Origin: Corticibacter populi
Lineage (GTDB): Bacteria > Pseudomonadota > Gammaproteobacteria > Burkholderiales > Burkholderiaceae_C
DNA length: 64,000 nt
Direction of reading: 5' to 3'
Assembly (NCBI RefSeq): GCF_004217315.1
Contig: NZ_SGWR01000001.1
Span: forward strand, 930,001 to 994,000
Part shown: in pieces, positions 63,795 to 64,000 of the stretch
How positions within the stretch are numbered: the first letter of the stretch is position 1
Layout: each line of letters begins with the position of its first letter
Made by a program: the position numbers and the translations under genes
Notes under the pieces: generated by a model
Databases searched by the model: none
What the model saw: the letters and a program-made list of their open reading frames with translations, nothing else
What the model was told of the DNA's origin: nothing

Positions 63795-64000
63795 ATGAAA
63801 CGCCTTCTCCTCATAGCTGCTTTTGTCGCTCCTCTTTCCGGCTTCGCTGGGTCAGGGGCCAACTACGCAGAATGCCTGCTGGAGACGATGCCGGGCACCA
63901 CCAACGCGCAAGGATTCGGTGCGGGCTTGCGGCTGTGCCAGCAAGCACACCCGGATGGCTACTTTGTCATCGAGCGTGGATCAGGGAAGGGCCTGTTCGG
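63795..64000 (+). CDS. small secreted protein, cut by the right edge
   Basis: The ATG at 63795 opens a frame to the window end (at least 68 codons). A signal peptide is clear (MKRLLLIAAFVAPLSGFAGS), then NYAECLLETMPGTTNAQGF with a second cysteine in RLCQQAHPDGYF. The short N-Y-A-E-C-h-L pattern after a signal peptide is common in small phage- or plasmid-borne secreted proteins of unknown role. It is divergent from the 252-residue gene. Confidence 0.6.
   Translation, partial: MKRLLLIAAFVAPLSGFAGSGANYAECLLETMPGTTNAQGFGAGLRLCQQAHPDGYFVIERGSGKGLF

Larger units (their letters stand above)
34864..64000. mobile_element. prophage (or prophage-derived island), left end at tRNA-Met, right end outside window
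   Basis: From the tRNA onward nearly every gene runs leftwards, genes overlap by 1-19 bases, and the order is that of a tailed-phage late region: giant polyvalent protein, virion and tail proteins, holin, SAR endolysin, Rz/Rz1. The giant multi-domain protein recalls the very large proteins of Bcep22-like Burkholderia podoviruses, but relatedness was not tested. No integrase, terminase, portal or major capsid gene is recognised, so the element continues past 64,000. Region 61.1-63.8 kb may be a moron cassette inside it or flanking island DNA. Confidence 0.85.

Overview
The window is a high-GC chromosome segment of a betaproteobacterium, most likely order Burkholderiales. The host part carries a PHA-synthesis repressor of PhaR type, TctA/TctB transporter genes, an Anbu-type proteasome homologue, and the gene string mltG-tmk-holB-pilZ-tatD; together these are typical of that order. 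Genus cannot be settled from the sequence alone. The left 34.8 kb is host chromosome and the right 29 kb is a prophage or prophage-derived island that begins just after a tRNA-Met gene.

Host part, left to right. cutA (90-419) is followed by a four-gene catecholate operon (672-4725): an MFS exporter, isochorismatase, EntA-type dehydrogenase and isochorismate synthase. It can make 2,3-dihydroxybenzoate but holds no adenylating enzyme or NRPS. A large hairpin separates it from tctBA, which is divergent from a TtuD-type glycerate kinase/hydroxypyruvate reductase gene. Next come a membrane protein with a degenerate GGDEF domain, an isochorismatase-like hydrolase, a secreted NlpC/P60 peptidase, phaR, a 130-bp palindromic intergenic element, DUF971 and HIT genes, tgt, an unknown membrane-anchored protein, parE, and the leftward block mltG-tmk-holB-pilZ-tatD-ankyrin. 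After ygfZ and a large lipoprotein gene come a SirB1-like gene, a divergent lysR/MFS pair, murJ, an rRNA methyltransferase, anbu, an alpha/beta hydrolase and tRNA-Met.

Prophage part (about 34.9 kb onward). Nearly all genes run leftwards towards the tRNA. Read in the direction of transcription there are two small leader genes, a giant 3,354-residue polyvalent protein (ParB-like fold, N6-adenine methylase, HExxH peptidase, PLxRFG motif), a small CsrA-like protein, about ten virion or tail proteins (two built of tandem repeats), and the lysis cassette holin / SAR endolysin / Rz with an embedded Rz1. No integrase, terminase, portal or capsid gene is recognisable, so the element must continue beyond the right edge. 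Two cis elements recur in it: a directional CCCTGYATAGGG motif placed 36-37 nt before four start codons, and three 20-nt hairpins with different but fully paired stems and the same loop GCAGGAGU.

The right end (61.1-63.8 kb) is an accessory cassette of partly lower GC. It holds a YafO-family toxin with an unknown upstream partner, an orphan mini-CRISPR array with type I-F-like repeats and no cas genes (three 32-bp spacers plus one repeat inverted and abutting the next gene), a HEPN-domain gene coupled to an unknown partner, and the start of a small secreted protein. The most novel signals are the orphan I-F array in its toxin/HEPN setting and the two repeated cis-regulatory elements of the prophage.
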